A stretch of 32,051 nt of DNA from Candidatus Muiribacterium halophilum (GCA_002869225.1 PKTG01000115.1:1-32051), one strand, 5' to 3'. Counted from the stretch's first letter, positions 16,576-25,770 are shown. Numbers and translations: made by a program. Notes: a model not told the origin generated them from the letters alone.

Positions 16576-19245
16576 ATGTACAGAAAATTCTGGATATCAT
16601 TATTATTAGTCCTATTCACAATCAGTGCTTTTGCTGCTGGTAACGAAATCTTGGACATCAGGTATTATGAACTTCCGAATACGATAGATTTCGAGGTCTC
16701 ATTAGCGGGTTCGGATTTCGAGTATTATCCTTCTCAGGTAGGAAATCTTATAAGAATAGATTTTCCTAATACAAGATTTACAGGAGAGGATAGAGAAAAA
16801 ATAGTTCATAAAGGATCGGTCATGAGATATAAAATTGATTATCTCGATAACGACCAGAATACAACAAGACTTCTGATAACTACTATTGATCCTGTTCATT
16901 TTACCCATAAAAAGAACGCTTCTCAGCTTAGAATAAAGATAGCAAAGACAAAAGATGCAACTATCGATGAAGAAAAGATGCAGGTCAGGGAAGATAAGGT
17001 AAATAAGATAAAAGCTCAGGCACTTTATGAAAAAGGTACTGTAGCAATGAGAATGAAGGAATGGGAAAAAGCATATAATTATTTACGTGATGCTCTTGTT
17101 CTTGATCCTGAAAATAGCCAGATCAAAAATGCTCATAATATTGCTCAGGAAAAGTTCTTTGCAAAAAAAGTTTTTGATCAGAGATTAAAGAAAGCTTTGG
17201 AAGCTTATTCTGAAGGCGATTATGAGATGGCAATAAATATGCTCAAAAGATTTAACGAACAATATGGAAACACAGCTGATTCTAATTATTATTTAGGTAA
17301 ATCATATTTTAGTATGAATGAATATAGAGCAGCTAAAAAAGCTCTTTTGTATGTGAAAGAAAATCATCCTGGTTATGAGTTTATCTCATCTGTTCAGGAA
17401 CTTTTAGATAGGATTGATTATTATCTTGCAAACGATCTTTCAGCAGATGATCTTATAGATTTCTCAGCTGAAAATAAACCTATAACTGAAGTCATATCAT
17501 CATTGCTTTACGGAACAGGTTTTAAATATGATATTGAGGAAGGTATTGATAGATATGTAACTGTTGATATTAGAAATAAATCACTTAAAGAAGCTATAAA
17601 GATGGTAGTAGATAGCGTTGGACTGGATTATGAAGTCGAAAACAGACTTGTTAAGATAAGAAAAAAGAAGATCTCAGATAATTTTCTTAAAAAAATGGGA
17701 TTTCAGAATATGATGATCTCAGATGTCATGAATGCAGTTGCCGATTTTATGAATATTAATATCATAATATCACCTGATGTAGATGCTACAAAGAAGATAA
17801 CTTTCTTTATAGAGAATGCTGAGATATCAATTGATGAATTTTTTGACCTACTTCTTAAATCCAACGATCTTACAGCAATAAAATATAATGAGACTACATT
17901 TTTTATAACCGATACACTTAAGGCAAAACATTCAAATTATCAGCATAAATTCTCCAAATTATTTAAATTGCAATATATTTCTCCGGAAGAAGCAATGAAC
18001 GCTTTATTATCAGTTAAAAAGTTTAGAGAAGTACTTGATTTTGATAATATATCAGTATTTGATCTGGACACTAACTCTACTGTAATGCAGAATAACACTG
18101 AGATAGAAGATAAATCTATGCCTAATTCAGAGATCGAGGATGCTATTTCGAAACTAGGTTCAGAAGATCTGAAAGATGTCGCAGCTACGGCTTTAGAAGA
18201 ACTTAATCAGACCTATGTAAACAGACTTAAAAAAGCTACTGAAAAGACTGAATCATCTCAGAAGATTACAACAAAAAAATCTATGGAAGAAAAACTAGAT
18301 GAAAATCATACACATCTTACCGATTACAATGTTAAAGTCAAGGATATGCTTTCGACAAAAAGAAAAGTAAAAGCAATATATGCCTATGAGACAAGAGATA
18401 ATCTTGATATGATAGGAAAGTTTCTTGATTCAATAGATATAAAGAGAAAACAGGTACTTATATCTATGAAAGTAATTGAAATAGATTCAAATTACTCTGA
18501 TGAACTAGGAGTAAATACTACATTTGATGGAAATTCAAACACACTTAACGTCTCTAAACTTAAAAACATATCTAGTATAAAACTTGAGTCTACACTTTCA
18601 TTCCTAGAAGAAAAGAATAAAGCTAAAATATTGGCAAGTCCTTCAATACGTGCGTTAGATGGTCATTCAGCTAAGATCGATATATTTAAGACCGTTACTA
18701 TGAAAACTAAGGAAGCTGAAAAAGTTGCCGTAGCAAGTACAACTGGAATAAACAACACTTCAACTAATTCAACTACAGGCGAAGATTGGAAAGTAGTAGA
18801 TAAATATAAAGAGGTAGAACTTGGACTGAAGATGGAAGTAATGCCTTTTGTAAATGATAACAATGAGATAACAATAGATATATCTGTAAATGAGACAGCT
18901 GAAAACGGTACCACTCCAGAAGGAATAATGATAATTGCTGAAAGAAATACTGACACAATAATCAGACTTAACGATGGAGAATCCGTAATAATGGGTGGAC
19001 TTATAAGTAAAAGAGATAAAGAGACACGTAAGAATGTACCATTATTCTCGCAGCTTCCAGGTGTGGGAAGATTCTTCAGACACAGGGAATCATCAAACTC
19101 TGAAAATGAGATGGTAATATTTATATCTGCTTATGTTGTTGATAATGATAATGGTGATAATAAGATCGACCTGACAAAAAGAACAGAGCAGAAAAATGAT
19201 TTTTCAAAAGTTGTTGATGAACTCAGATATAAACTGGGAAAGTAG
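16576..19245 (+). CDS. pilQ: Type IV pilus secretin PilQ with AMIN and internal TPR-like domains
   Basis: 889 residues. This outer-membrane channel for the pilus has a signal peptide (residues 1-20, cut after FAA) and an AMIN-like beta domain (about 24-130). About 150-275 is TPR-like (AYNYLRDALVLDPENSQ; YYLGKSYFSMNEYRAAKKAL). An STN/secretin N0 domain (about 285-360) and an N1 domain (about 365-450) follow, then a polar linker (about 470-600). The secretin barrel domain begins near 620 (QVLISMKVIEID) and contains the signature VPLFSQLPGVGRFFRH near 820. TPRs inside a secretin are unusual; they may do the job of a separate PilF/PilW pilotin, but this is inference. The ribosome-binding site AGGAGA lies upstream. 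It is the last gene of the operon. Confidence 0.93.
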   Translation: MYRKFWISLLLVLFTISAFAAGNEILDIRYYELPNTIDFEVSLAGSDFEYYPSQVGNLIRIDFPNTRFTGEDREKIVHKGSVMRYKIDYLDNDQNTTRLLITTIDPVHFTHKKNASQLRIKIAKTKDATIDEEKMQVREDKVNKIKAQALYEKGTVAMRMKEWEKAYNYLRDALVLDPENSQIKNAHNIAQEKFFAKKVFDQRLKKALEAYSEGDYEMAINMLKRFNEQYGNTADSNYYLGKSYFSMNEYRAAKKALLYVKENHPGYEFISSVQELLDRIDYYLANDLSADDLIDFSAENKPITEVISSLLYGTGFKYDIEEGIDRYVTVDIRNKSLKEAIKMVVDSVGLDYEVENRLVKIRKKKISDNFLKKMGFQNMMISDVMNAVADFMNINIIISPDVDATKKITFFIENAEISIDEFFDLLLKSNDLTAIKYNETTFFITDTLKAKHSNYQHKFSKLFKLQYISPEEAMNALLSVKKFREVLDFDNISVFDLDTNSTVMQNNTEIEDKSMPNSEIEDAISKLGSEDLKDVAATALEELNQTYVNRLKKATEKTESSQKITTKKSMEEKLDENHTHLTDYNVKVKDMLSTKRKVKAIYAYETRDNLDMIGKFLDSIDIKRKQVLISMKVIEIDSNYSDELGVNTTFDGNSNTLNVSKLKNISSIKLESTLSFLEEKNKAKILASPSIRALDGHSAKIDIFKTVTMKTKEAEKVAVASTTGINNTSTNSTTGEDWKVVDKYKEVELGLKMEVMPFVNDNNEITIDISVNETAENGTTPEGIMIIAERNTDTIIRLNDGESVIMGGLISKRDKETRKNVPLFSQLPGVGRFFRHRESSNSENEMVIFISAYVVDNDNGDNKIDLTKRTEQKNDFSKVVDELRYKLGK

Positions 19246-19337
19246 TAATAGCTCGATAAGAGCCGAATAAGACTTGATGCTTGATGTGTTAAACGTGGTG
19301 TGAAGAAGCACGATAAATCGAAAAGTAGCAATATAGT
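19246..19337. other. Short intergenic stretch before the terminator
   Basis: It has a small hairpin GCTC-GATAA-GAGC, a tandem CTTGATG-CTTGATG and a CGAT-AA-ATCG palindrome, but no open reading frame worth calling. It could be the 3' untranslated end of the pil operon mRNA or eroded heptamer repeat DNA. Confidence 0.3.
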
Positions 19338-19370
19338 AAAAAAAGACCAACTTCGGTTGGTCTTTTTTTT
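19338..19370 (+). terminator. Strong rho-independent terminator of the pil operon
   Basis: The stem AGACCAAC/GTTGGTCT is closed by a TTCG tetraloop (19352-19355), giving the extra-stable C(UUCG)G loop. It is extended by paired A and T runs and followed by eight T residues. The matching A-run on the left means it could also terminate from the opposite direction, though no gene faces it here. Confidence 0.93.
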
Positions 19371-19385
19371 ATCTTCTTTTCATTG

Positions 19386-19397
19386 TATATTTTAAAT
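19386..19397 (+). promoter_or_regulatory. -10-like hexamer 6 bases before recG
   Basis: TATATT (19386-19391) is followed by exactly 6 bases and the recG ATG at 19398. This is the same geometry as at the first gene of the window. There is no Shine-Dalgarno sequence and no clear -35. Since the pil terminator lies just upstream, recG needs its own promoter; a leaderless transcript is inferred. Confidence 0.4.
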
Positions 19398-21437
19398 ATG
19401 CATGATGTTTTTGAAAAAAATATTCAATATATAAAAGGTGTAGGACCTAAAAAAGCTAAAGCTTTTGAAAGACTCGGGGTTACAACTTTATGGGATCTTT
19501 TAAATTATGTCCCTATAAGATATGAGGATAGGACTAAGATATACGATCTTGAGAACGCTCCTGAGGAAGAAAACGTATCTCTTGTACTTCAGGTCATAGA
19601 TAAAAGACTTGTAAGGGCAAGAAGGTTTAGAATAGTAAAACTACGAGTAAGTGACGGTATAAAAAGAGCGGATGTCCTTTTTTTTAATCAGGATTGGCTT
19701 AATAAATATTTTAAGATCGGCAAAAAATATTATTTTTATGGCAAGGTGAAAAGAGATATACTGAACATAGAGTTAAACAATACAGAATATTCTGATTATT
19801 CTGAAGATATCGATCTTACAGGTATATTTCCTGTATATAATCTAACAAGGGGTATTACATCAAAGACAATCAGAAATATTATGGATAATGCAATAAAGGA
19901 AGTTGAAAAGATTTCTTTAGAAGAAGTGATTCCTGAGAGTTTTATAAAAAGTTTTAAAATAAAAGGAATCATAGAATCTCTTATTGGGATTCACAAACCT
20001 GAAGATTTTGATCATCTCAAAATTTGTTTTGATTCTATGAAAAAAAGAGAGATATTCTTTTTGCAGTTTGCTTTCAGATATATTAAAGGAAAATATTCTA
20101 AATTGCCTCATTGTTTGTTAAAGGAAGAGTTGACACTTAAAGAATATCAGGATTTATACCCGTTTGACTTCACCAATGATCAGAAAAAAGTAATAAAAAA
20201 AATAAATAAGGAGATATTTAAGGGAAGAAATGTAAATATACTTCTTCAGGGAGATGTAGGTTCAGGTAAGACCGTAGTTGCTACTTATTATGCTATGCTA
20301 GCTGTAAAAAATGGTCAACATGGTATTATAATGGCTCCTACTGAAGTACTTGCAACTCAGCATTTTAATAATATAAGACCAATTGCAGAAAAACTTAATA
20401 TTGAAGTAGTCTTACTTAAAGGAGGTACTTAAAAAAAGAAAAAAGAGACTTTATCGCTTTTAGCTGATGAAAGACCTCTACTCATAATTGGTACACATGC
20501 TTTGTTCCAAAGTAAGGCGAAATATTCCCGTACTGGCTTTGTGATAATTGATGAACAACATAGATTTGGCGTAGAGCAACGTAACACTCTGATTGAAAAG
20601 ACAGGATGTCATAACATCATAGTCATGAGTGCTACTCCTATACCTAGGTCATTAGCTTTAAGTGCATATGGAGATATGGATTATGCAATAATAAATGAAA
20701 AACCAGCTATGAGAAAATCAATTAAAACCTATTTAAGAGATGATAGATCGTTAAAAAAGATATACGAATTTGTTAAAAGTAGGATCGTTGAAGGTGAGAA
20801 ATGCTTCATTATAACTCCACTTGTTGAAGAATCTGAGAAGATGGATCTTAGAGCAGCTACTGAAGTATATGAAAGAGCTAAATCTTTTTTTGGAGAGGAA
20901 AAGGTCCTTCTTCTGCATGGAAGAATGAAGGAAAAAGAAAAAGATTCCATTATGAAAGAATTTTCTTCTGAAAAGGGAGCTGTTCTTGTCTCAACAACTG
21001 TAGTAGAGGTTGGGGTCGATATACCCGAAGCTACTGTGATGATAATCAAGAATGCTGAAAGATTTGGTATAGCTCAACTTCATCAGCTAAGAGGTAGAGT
21101 CGGCAGAGGAGATCTTCAATCATATTGTATTTTAGTTCATAGCGATAATCTATCTAAGACAGGTCAGCTTAGATTAAGGGCTTTGGAGAGTTCTGATGAT
21201 GGTTTTGTCCTTGCTGATGAGGATCTGAAACAAAGAGGCGCTGGAGATGTATTCGGGAGCCGTCAGCATGGTTTTGGTACTTTTATTTATACTAGGATAC
21301 CAGCTGATAAGGATATTATTGAAAAGATAAAAGAATCAGTAGATGCCTATTTTAAGATAATTGACCTTGTAAATATCGATGAAAAGTTGTTATGCTTTAC
21401 GAAAAAGATGATAATCGGAAAACATGGTGTATTATAA
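19398..21437 (+). pseudogene. recG: ATP-dependent DNA helicase RecG, interrupted by an in-frame TAA
   Basis: RecG remodels stalled replication forks and Holliday junctions. Ignoring one stop, the frame gives 679 codons, the normal size. The first part begins MHDVFEKNIQYIKGVGPKKA, contains the OB-fold wedge domain, helicase motif I GDVGSGKT (about 285-292) and motif Ia APTEVLATQHF, and ends at TAA 20430-20432 (codon 345) right after VVLLKGGT. The same frame continues with KKKKETLSLL, then IIGTHALFQ, motif II DEQHRFG (about 385-391), motif III MSATPIPRSLA and motifs V and VI (QLHQLRGRVGRG). The interruption falls in a variable Lys-rich loop and nothing else is lost. The first fragment alone lacks the second half of the motor. 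Mutation, assembly error or readthrough cannot be told apart here. Confidence 0.9.
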
Positions 21438-21964
21438 TGAGAATAATATCGGGTAGATTTAAAAACAGGAAAATATTTTCGATAAACGGTGTAAAGACGA
21501 GACCTCTGTCTAATAATATTCAGGAAGCGATTTTTAATATCCTGGATGATCTTGAGGGAATCACTATACTTGAACTTTTTGCAGGTTATGGGATGTTTTC
21601 TCTTGAAGCTATATCAAGAGGAGCAGCTCATTCGACTCTTGTTGAGATGAATTATAAACTAATTGAGAAGGATAAGGATACTATAAGTTCTCTTGGTATT
21701 AATAAACAGGTAAAGATAATAAAAAAAGATGTATTTAAAGGTCTTAAACTTCCTGATAAAAATTATAATCTTATTTTTGCTGATCCACCATTTTATCTTG
21801 ATCTTCCAACAAGGACGCTACAGCTTGTAAAGGAAAATGACTGGATGAAAGAAAACGGACTATTTATTCTAAGATACAGTGATAAGGAAGAGATAAGAGA
21901 TGATTGGGAACATGTTTATGAAAAAAAATATGGGGATAGCATAGTAGCTTTTTTTAAAAAATGA
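21437..21964 (+). CDS. rsmD: 16S rRNA (guanine-N2)-methyltransferase RsmD
   Basis: 175 residues from ATG 21437, which overlaps the recG stop by one base. An upstream in-frame start at 21392 would lie within recG and add non-conserved sequence. RsmD methylates G966 of 16S rRNA. It begins MRIISGRFKNRKI, has the TRPLSNNIQEAIFNIL element (about 26-41), the SAM-binding LELFAGYGMFSLEAISRGA (about 51-69) and the catalytic DPPF motif (about 117-120). Confidence 0.93.
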   Translation: MRIISGRFKNRKIFSINGVKTRPLSNNIQEAIFNILDDLEGITILELFAGYGMFSLEAISRGAAHSTLVEMNYKLIEKDKDTISSLGINKQVKIIKKDVFKGLKLPDKNYNLIFADPPFYLDLPTRTLQLVKENDWMKENGLFILRYSDKEEIRDDWEHVYEKKYGDSIVAFFKK

Positions 21965-22911
21965 ATAAAAATATAATTTACATATCAATATTTATTTTGG
22001 CTTTAATATTGTTGCTTTTTATACCAAAAGATCATGAACTTATTTTTCAGACAAGTGGATCATTTGCCAATATTCGTTTATACCATTTATCTCAAATAGA
22101 AAAGAGTATTCTAGAAAAAGATATAAAAAGTCTTTGTAGAAGATATGAGGAAGAATTTTCTGTAAATATTAAGAATAGTCTTGTATCTAAATTGAATACA
22201 GATAAATCCATAGAAAAGGAAAACAATCTTTTAAAGCTTATACGAACTGGAATTGAGTTCTCGAAAAAGACAGAAGGAGTATATGATATTACAGCAGCCC
22301 CTTTACTTGATACATGGGGATTTACTGATATGATATCACCAGAAATTCCGGATCCTGAAGACCTGATGAAGGCTTTGATGAAGATAGATTATACGAAGAT
22401 TAAAATAGGAGCTAGAAAGATAACAATAGGTAAAGAACAGAGTATAGATCCCGGCGCTTTTTCAAAAGGTCTTCTAATAGATAAGATATATAATATCATA
22501 GTAAAAAGAGGAATCGAGTGTATTGTTGAGATAGGTGGAGACATGAGAGTGTTTTCAAAAGATGATCGAGTCTTCAAGGTTGGGATCCAGCACCCGAGAA
22601 GATCAGATGTTCTAAAGATTCTCGAACTTAAATCGACTATGGCGGTAGCTACAAGTGGAGATTATGAGAGATGTTTTGATAAAAATGGCAAAAAATATCA
22701 TCATCTTCTTTCAACAAAGACCGGAATGCCGGTAAGATATCAGGCTTCTGTCAGTGTTGTTGCTGATAGCTGTATACTTGCGGATGCTCAGTCAACCGTT
22801 TTTTTCCTTATGGGTCATGATTGGGTAAATGAACATAAAAATAATTTTGAATTTAGAGAGGCCATTTTTGCGGATGAAGAAGGAAATATCAAGATCATTA
22901 AGAAAAAATGA
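21961..22911 (+). CDS. apbE: FAD:protein FMN transferase ApbE
   Basis: 316 residues. ApbE transfers FMN from FAD to Thr/Ser residues of target proteins such as Rnf and Nqr subunits and FMN-binding domain proteins, outside the inner membrane. An N-terminal membrane helix (about 4-22) lacks a lipobox Cys. Family motifs: GVYDITAAPLLDTWGF (about 106-121), DPGAFSKGLLIDKI (about 163-176), EIGGDMRVF near 190, and the C-terminal TGMPVRYQASVSVVADSCI with ADAQST. It overlaps rsmD by 4 bases. With the next three genes it forms a membrane redox-type cluster, but no flavinylation target is encoded in the window. Confidence 0.93.
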   Translation: MNKNIIYISIFILALILLLFIPKDHELIFQTSGSFANIRLYHLSQIEKSILEKDIKSLCRRYEEEFSVNIKNSLVSKLNTDKSIEKENNLLKLIRTGIEFSKKTEGVYDITAAPLLDTWGFTDMISPEIPDPEDLMKALMKIDYTKIKIGARKITIGKEQSIDPGAFSKGLLIDKIYNIIVKRGIECIVEIGGDMRVFSKDDRVFKVGIQHPRRSDVLKILELKSTMAVATSGDYERCFDKNGKKYHHLLSTKTGMPVRYQASVSVVADSCILADAQSTVFFLMGHDWVNEHKNNFEFREAIFADEEGNIKIIKKK

Positions 22912-23239
22912 TCTATTTATCTTCTTGATAATAATAACAATATACGTTTTTTTATATATTATACCTGTTTCAAATTCCCACGGTTTGGAAGCTGTGATCT
23001 TTTATCAAAATAAAAAAATAGTCAAGAGTCTTTTAAAAGATAATACTTTTAAACTGGGAAATGCAGTGATAGAGATCAAAGATGGTAAGATAAGTATAAA
23101 GGAAAATGACTGTCCAGGTCAGCAATGTGTACATATGGGAAAAATATCTGAGACCGGACAGTTTATATTATGTGATCACTACAAGATACTTGTTAGAATT
23201 ACAGGAGATAAAGGTAGATTTGATGCGATCTCTTACTGA
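22874..23239 (+). CDS. NusG domain II-containing membrane protein
   Basis: 121 residues from ATG 22874 (a start at 22829 would add 15 residues inside apbE). One membrane helix (about 13-32) is followed by an extracytoplasmic domain with CPGQQCVHMGKISETGQFI (about 76-94) and a further Cys, the hallmark of the NusG-II family (PF07009). Despite the name this is not a transcription factor. In Clostridia and other anaerobes it is commonly found beside ApbE and Gx-family genes. The function is unknown. Its C-terminal end overlaps the next gene by 17 bases. Confidence 0.85.
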   Translation: MKKEISRSLRKNDLFIFLIIITIYVFLYIIPVSNSHGLEAVIFYQNKKIVKSLLKDNTFKLGNAVIEIKDGKISIKENDCPGQQCVHMGKISETGQFILCDHYKILVRITGDKGRFDAISY

Positions 23240-23738
23240 AAATTGGAGCAAATTATTCGTACTTGGTTTATTGTGTGTAGTAATATCACTTATTGAAAAG
23301 TTATTTCCTCCGGTTCTTTTATATGTAAGACTTGGTCTTGCAAACATAGTCTTTTTGGTGATGCTACCTTTTTTCAGATTACGTTTTTTATCCATTGTCC
23401 TTTTATTGAAAATATTAATACCGGCTCTTATATTGGGAAGTTTTGGTTCTCTTGCATTCATTCTTTCAGCTATTTCTTCGTTAGGTTCTTTTATTGTGAT
23501 GTTTTTTTTCTTAGCTTTAATAAAAGGATTTTCAAGAATATCCGTATCGATGTTGGCTTCAATAGTAAATATTTCCTTGCAAATTATTGTTGTTTCAATA
23601 TACTTAGATGTGAACGGGATGTTCCTGTTTAAAGTGTTATATATTCCTGCTGTTATTGCTGGAAGTATTACAGGTCTCCTGTCAGAATTAACCGTTAAAA
23701 AGTTGGAGAACATAGGTTTTTATGATAATAAAAAATAA
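23223..23738 (+). CDS. Gx transporter family protein (Hpre_diP_synt_I family)
   Basis: 171 residues from ATG 23223, which overlaps the NusG-II gene. It is a polytopic membrane protein with about five hydrophobic helices. The family signature is the early proline-containing helix ending in YVRLGLANIVFLVML (about 33-47), followed by GSFGSLAFILSAISSLGSF. The family has been labelled 'heptaprenyl diphosphate synthase component I' and 'Gx transporter'; neither activity can be inferred here, and small-molecule uptake (ECF S-component-like shape) is a possibility. The neighbours ApbE and NusG-II are the usual ones. Confidence 0.8.
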   Translation: MRSLTENWSKLFVLGLLCVVISLIEKLFPPVLLYVRLGLANIVFLVMLPFFRLRFLSIVLLLKILIPALILGSFGSLAFILSAISSLGSFIVMFFFLALIKGFSRISVSMLASIVNISLQIIVVSIYLDVNGMFLFKVLYIPAVIAGSITGLLSELTVKKLENIGFYDNKK

Positions 23739-24144
23739 GATAGTATTAAAGACCGGTATTGTAAGAGAAGTTAATGGTAAACATGTAATGGTTGCTCCTC
23801 TTACATCAATAAACTCTGAGATACAGGTCAAAAGTAATTGGGATCTGAAAAAAGGTGATATTGTTAAGTTCGCTTATTTTATTCCTAAATTTGCTTTTTA
23901 TCTTTTTGTAAAAAAAGTAGTTCCTGTACTTGATTTTATGCTTTTATACATAATCTCTTTTTATATTATCCGGTACTATATGCCTCAATACATTGAATAT
24001 AACAAGATCGTAAATATTATCGCTGCTATAATCGGTTTTCTAGTATCACTTTCATCAGTTATATATTTTGACACAAAGACCAGTTTGTTTGATGAGTTTA
24101 AACCCGTGGTTCTGGCAGTACTTAAAAATAAAGATGAGAAATGA
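23722..24144 (+). CDS. RseC/MucC-like membrane protein without cysteines
   Basis: 140 residues. The N-terminal KTGIVREVNGKHVMVAPL and ...LKKGDIVKFAYFIPKFAF resemble the RseC fold (G.V....g...V, then gd.V). Two adjacent membrane helices follow (about 70-91 and 97-117). RseC proteins occur with Rnf complexes and the SoxR-reducing system and usually carry a Cys cluster in the N-terminal part; none is present here. The assignment rests on shape, size and neighbourhood (apbE, NusG-II, Gx). Overlaps the previous gene by 17 bases and the next by 11. Confidence 0.55.
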   Translation: MIIKNKIVLKTGIVREVNGKHVMVAPLTSINSEIQVKSNWDLKKGDIVKFAYFIPKFAFYLFVKKVVPVLDFMLLYIISFYIIRYYMPQYIEYNKIVNIIAAIIGFLVSLSSVIYFDTKTSLFDEFKPVVLAVLKNKDEK

Positions 24145-24838
24145 AACTTATATAGAGTTTGGCCATTCAAATATAAAATCCTTTAATGCAGTTCATAATA
24201 TTAATCATAAAGATCTAAAAGAACTTAAAAGATTCGTACAGGGAAAAGATGATAAATTCATATTTATTATCACTAACGAGACATTAAGAAAAGATGTTGA
24301 AGATTTTTTTAAAAAAGAGAAGATCGATCATTTAGAACTAAGAAAAGAAAACATAATAAAAAATCTTGAATACAGATATGATACCAACGATATAGGAATC
24401 GACAGGATGCTTTTGTGTGAATATATATCCAGAAAGGGTATAGCGGATTTTGTTTTTATATCTTTTGGGACTGCAATAACGTTTAATATAGTCAGTAATA
24501 ATGTATTCAAAGGAGGAGCAATAATACCTTCAGCATATAAGATGTATAGTTCTTTATATAGTCTTTCAGGTATAAGATCAAAGATAACAAAGGATATGAG
24601 ATATAAAAGATCCGGGAATCATTTCAGTAGGAATACTCAGGAATCAGTTTCATATGGGATTTATGAACTAATAAATAGCTATATTGAAAGATATCTAAAT
24701 ACATTTGATAGATTTGAGTTCTTCTCCACAGGTGGTGGTATTGAGCATCAGATGATATTAGATAATACAAAGATAAAATATGATAAGGAACTTTTTTATA
24801 AAGCGGTAATAAACGGAAAATATAAATGGAAAGATTAA
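24134..24838 (+). CDS. coaX: Type III pantothenate kinase-like protein (CoaX)
   Basis: 234 residues from ATG 24134. Type III pantothenate kinase phosphorylates pantothenate in the first step of coenzyme A synthesis. Motifs in order: EFGHSN (8-13) in the place of the phosphate-binding DxGNT, GIDR (88-91) for GADR, FISFGTAITFNIV near 112-124, FKGGAIIPSAYKMYSSL near 130-146 for the GG.I.PG element, RNTQESVSYGIY near 172-183, and STGGG near 205. The overall pattern fits CoaX, but the first Asp is Glu and the Asn-Thr of the first motif is replaced, so activity is less certain. The closest alternative is another ASKHA-fold kinase. Confidence 0.78.
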   Translation: MRNETYIEFGHSNIKSFNAVHNINHKDLKELKRFVQGKDDKFIFIITNETLRKDVEDFFKKEKIDHLELRKENIIKNLEYRYDTNDIGIDRMLLCEYISRKGIADFVFISFGTAITFNIVSNNVFKGGAIIPSAYKMYSSLYSLSGIRSKITKDMRYKRSGNHFSRNTQESVSYGIYELINSYIERYLNTFDRFEFFSTGGGIEHQMILDNTKIKYDKELFYKAVINGKYKWKD

Positions 24839-25770
24839 AGATAAGAGATATAAACTTCAAAAATAACATAATGTTAGCTCCACTTGCTGGTTATTCAGAT
24901 ATTCCTTTTAGAAATATCATGAGAGATTCAGGTGCATCGGTTATCTATACAGAGATGATAAGTACTGAAGCTCTTGCAAGAAAAAACGAAAAGACAATAA
25001 ATATGCTTCAGAAAGAACCTGAGGGAGAACCCTATACTTGTATTCAATTGTTTGGGAATAGTATAGAAAGCTATTTAAAGTCGATCAAAGAGATGAACAT
25101 GAGGTTTAAACCATATCAGATAAATATAAATATGGGATGTCCGGTAAAAAAAATATTGAAATCTAAGGCTGGTTGTTATTTTCTTACTCATCAGGATGAA
25201 GCCAGGGAAATAATCCGTGCGGTCAGAGATGCATTTAGCGGTATATTATCGGTCAAATCAAGACTTGGAGTGGGAGAGGATGATAAGCTTGGACTTGAAC
25301 TGGCAAAGATATCACAGGAGGAAGGAGCAGATTACTTCGTTATTCACGGAAGGACTTTTAAACAGGGTTTTTCAGGAGAGGTATCTCTTGAAGGAATAAA
25401 GGAAATTTGCGAAAAATTAGATATTCCGGTTATTGGAAATGGTGATATTAGAACAGTTGAAGATGCAGAGAAAATGCTCTCTATAACAGGCTGTCAAGGA
25501 CTGATGATAGGTAGAGGAGCTTATGGTAATCCTATGCTTATAAGTGAGCTCTGCGGTACAAATAAAGAATATGACATTAAAGATTTTTTTGTAAAACATT
25601 ATAAAGAGATGTTAAAATTATATGGAAACAAAAATGCTTATCGTATCTTTAAAAAGTGGATACCTTGGTATAAAAGACTTTTCAACAAACAAGAAAAGAT
25701 GTATTTTTTCCTTACAAAAAACAATTTAGAGTTTGAAAACAAACTTAGAGAGATGGGATTTATAGTATGA
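24826..25770 (+). CDS. dus: tRNA-dihydrouridine synthase (Dus/DusB family)
   Basis: 314 residues. An FMN enzyme that reduces specific uridines in tRNA. Motifs: MLAPLAGYSDIPFRNIMRD (16-34), NINMGCPVKKILKSKAG (about 101-117) with the catalytic Cys, VKSRLGVGEDD near 143, FVIHGRTFKQGFSG near 170-183, and PVIGNGDI near 201-208. The C-terminal helical domain is present. Overlaps coaX by 13 bases and nusB by 4. The exact tRNA position modified cannot be read from the sequence. Confidence 0.94.
   Translation: MERLKIRDINFKNNIMLAPLAGYSDIPFRNIMRDSGASVIYTEMISTEALARKNEKTINMLQKEPEGEPYTCIQLFGNSIESYLKSIKEMNMRFKPYQININMGCPVKKILKSKAGCYFLTHQDEAREIIRAVRDAFSGILSVKSRLGVGEDDKLGLELAKISQEEGADYFVIHGRTFKQGFSGEVSLEGIKEICEKLDIPVIGNGDIRTVEDAEKMLSITGCQGLMIGRGAYGNPMLISELCGTNKEYDIKDFFVKHYKEMLKLYGNKNAYRIFKKWIPWYKRLFNKQEKMYFFLTKNNLEFENKLREMGFIV

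Noticed and set aside
23168-23713. 181-residue minus-strand frame opposite the Gx-family gene
   Set aside because: The sense strand encodes a clear membrane protein with family motifs in a tightly overlapping operon; the antisense frame has no recognisable domain or ribosome-binding site.
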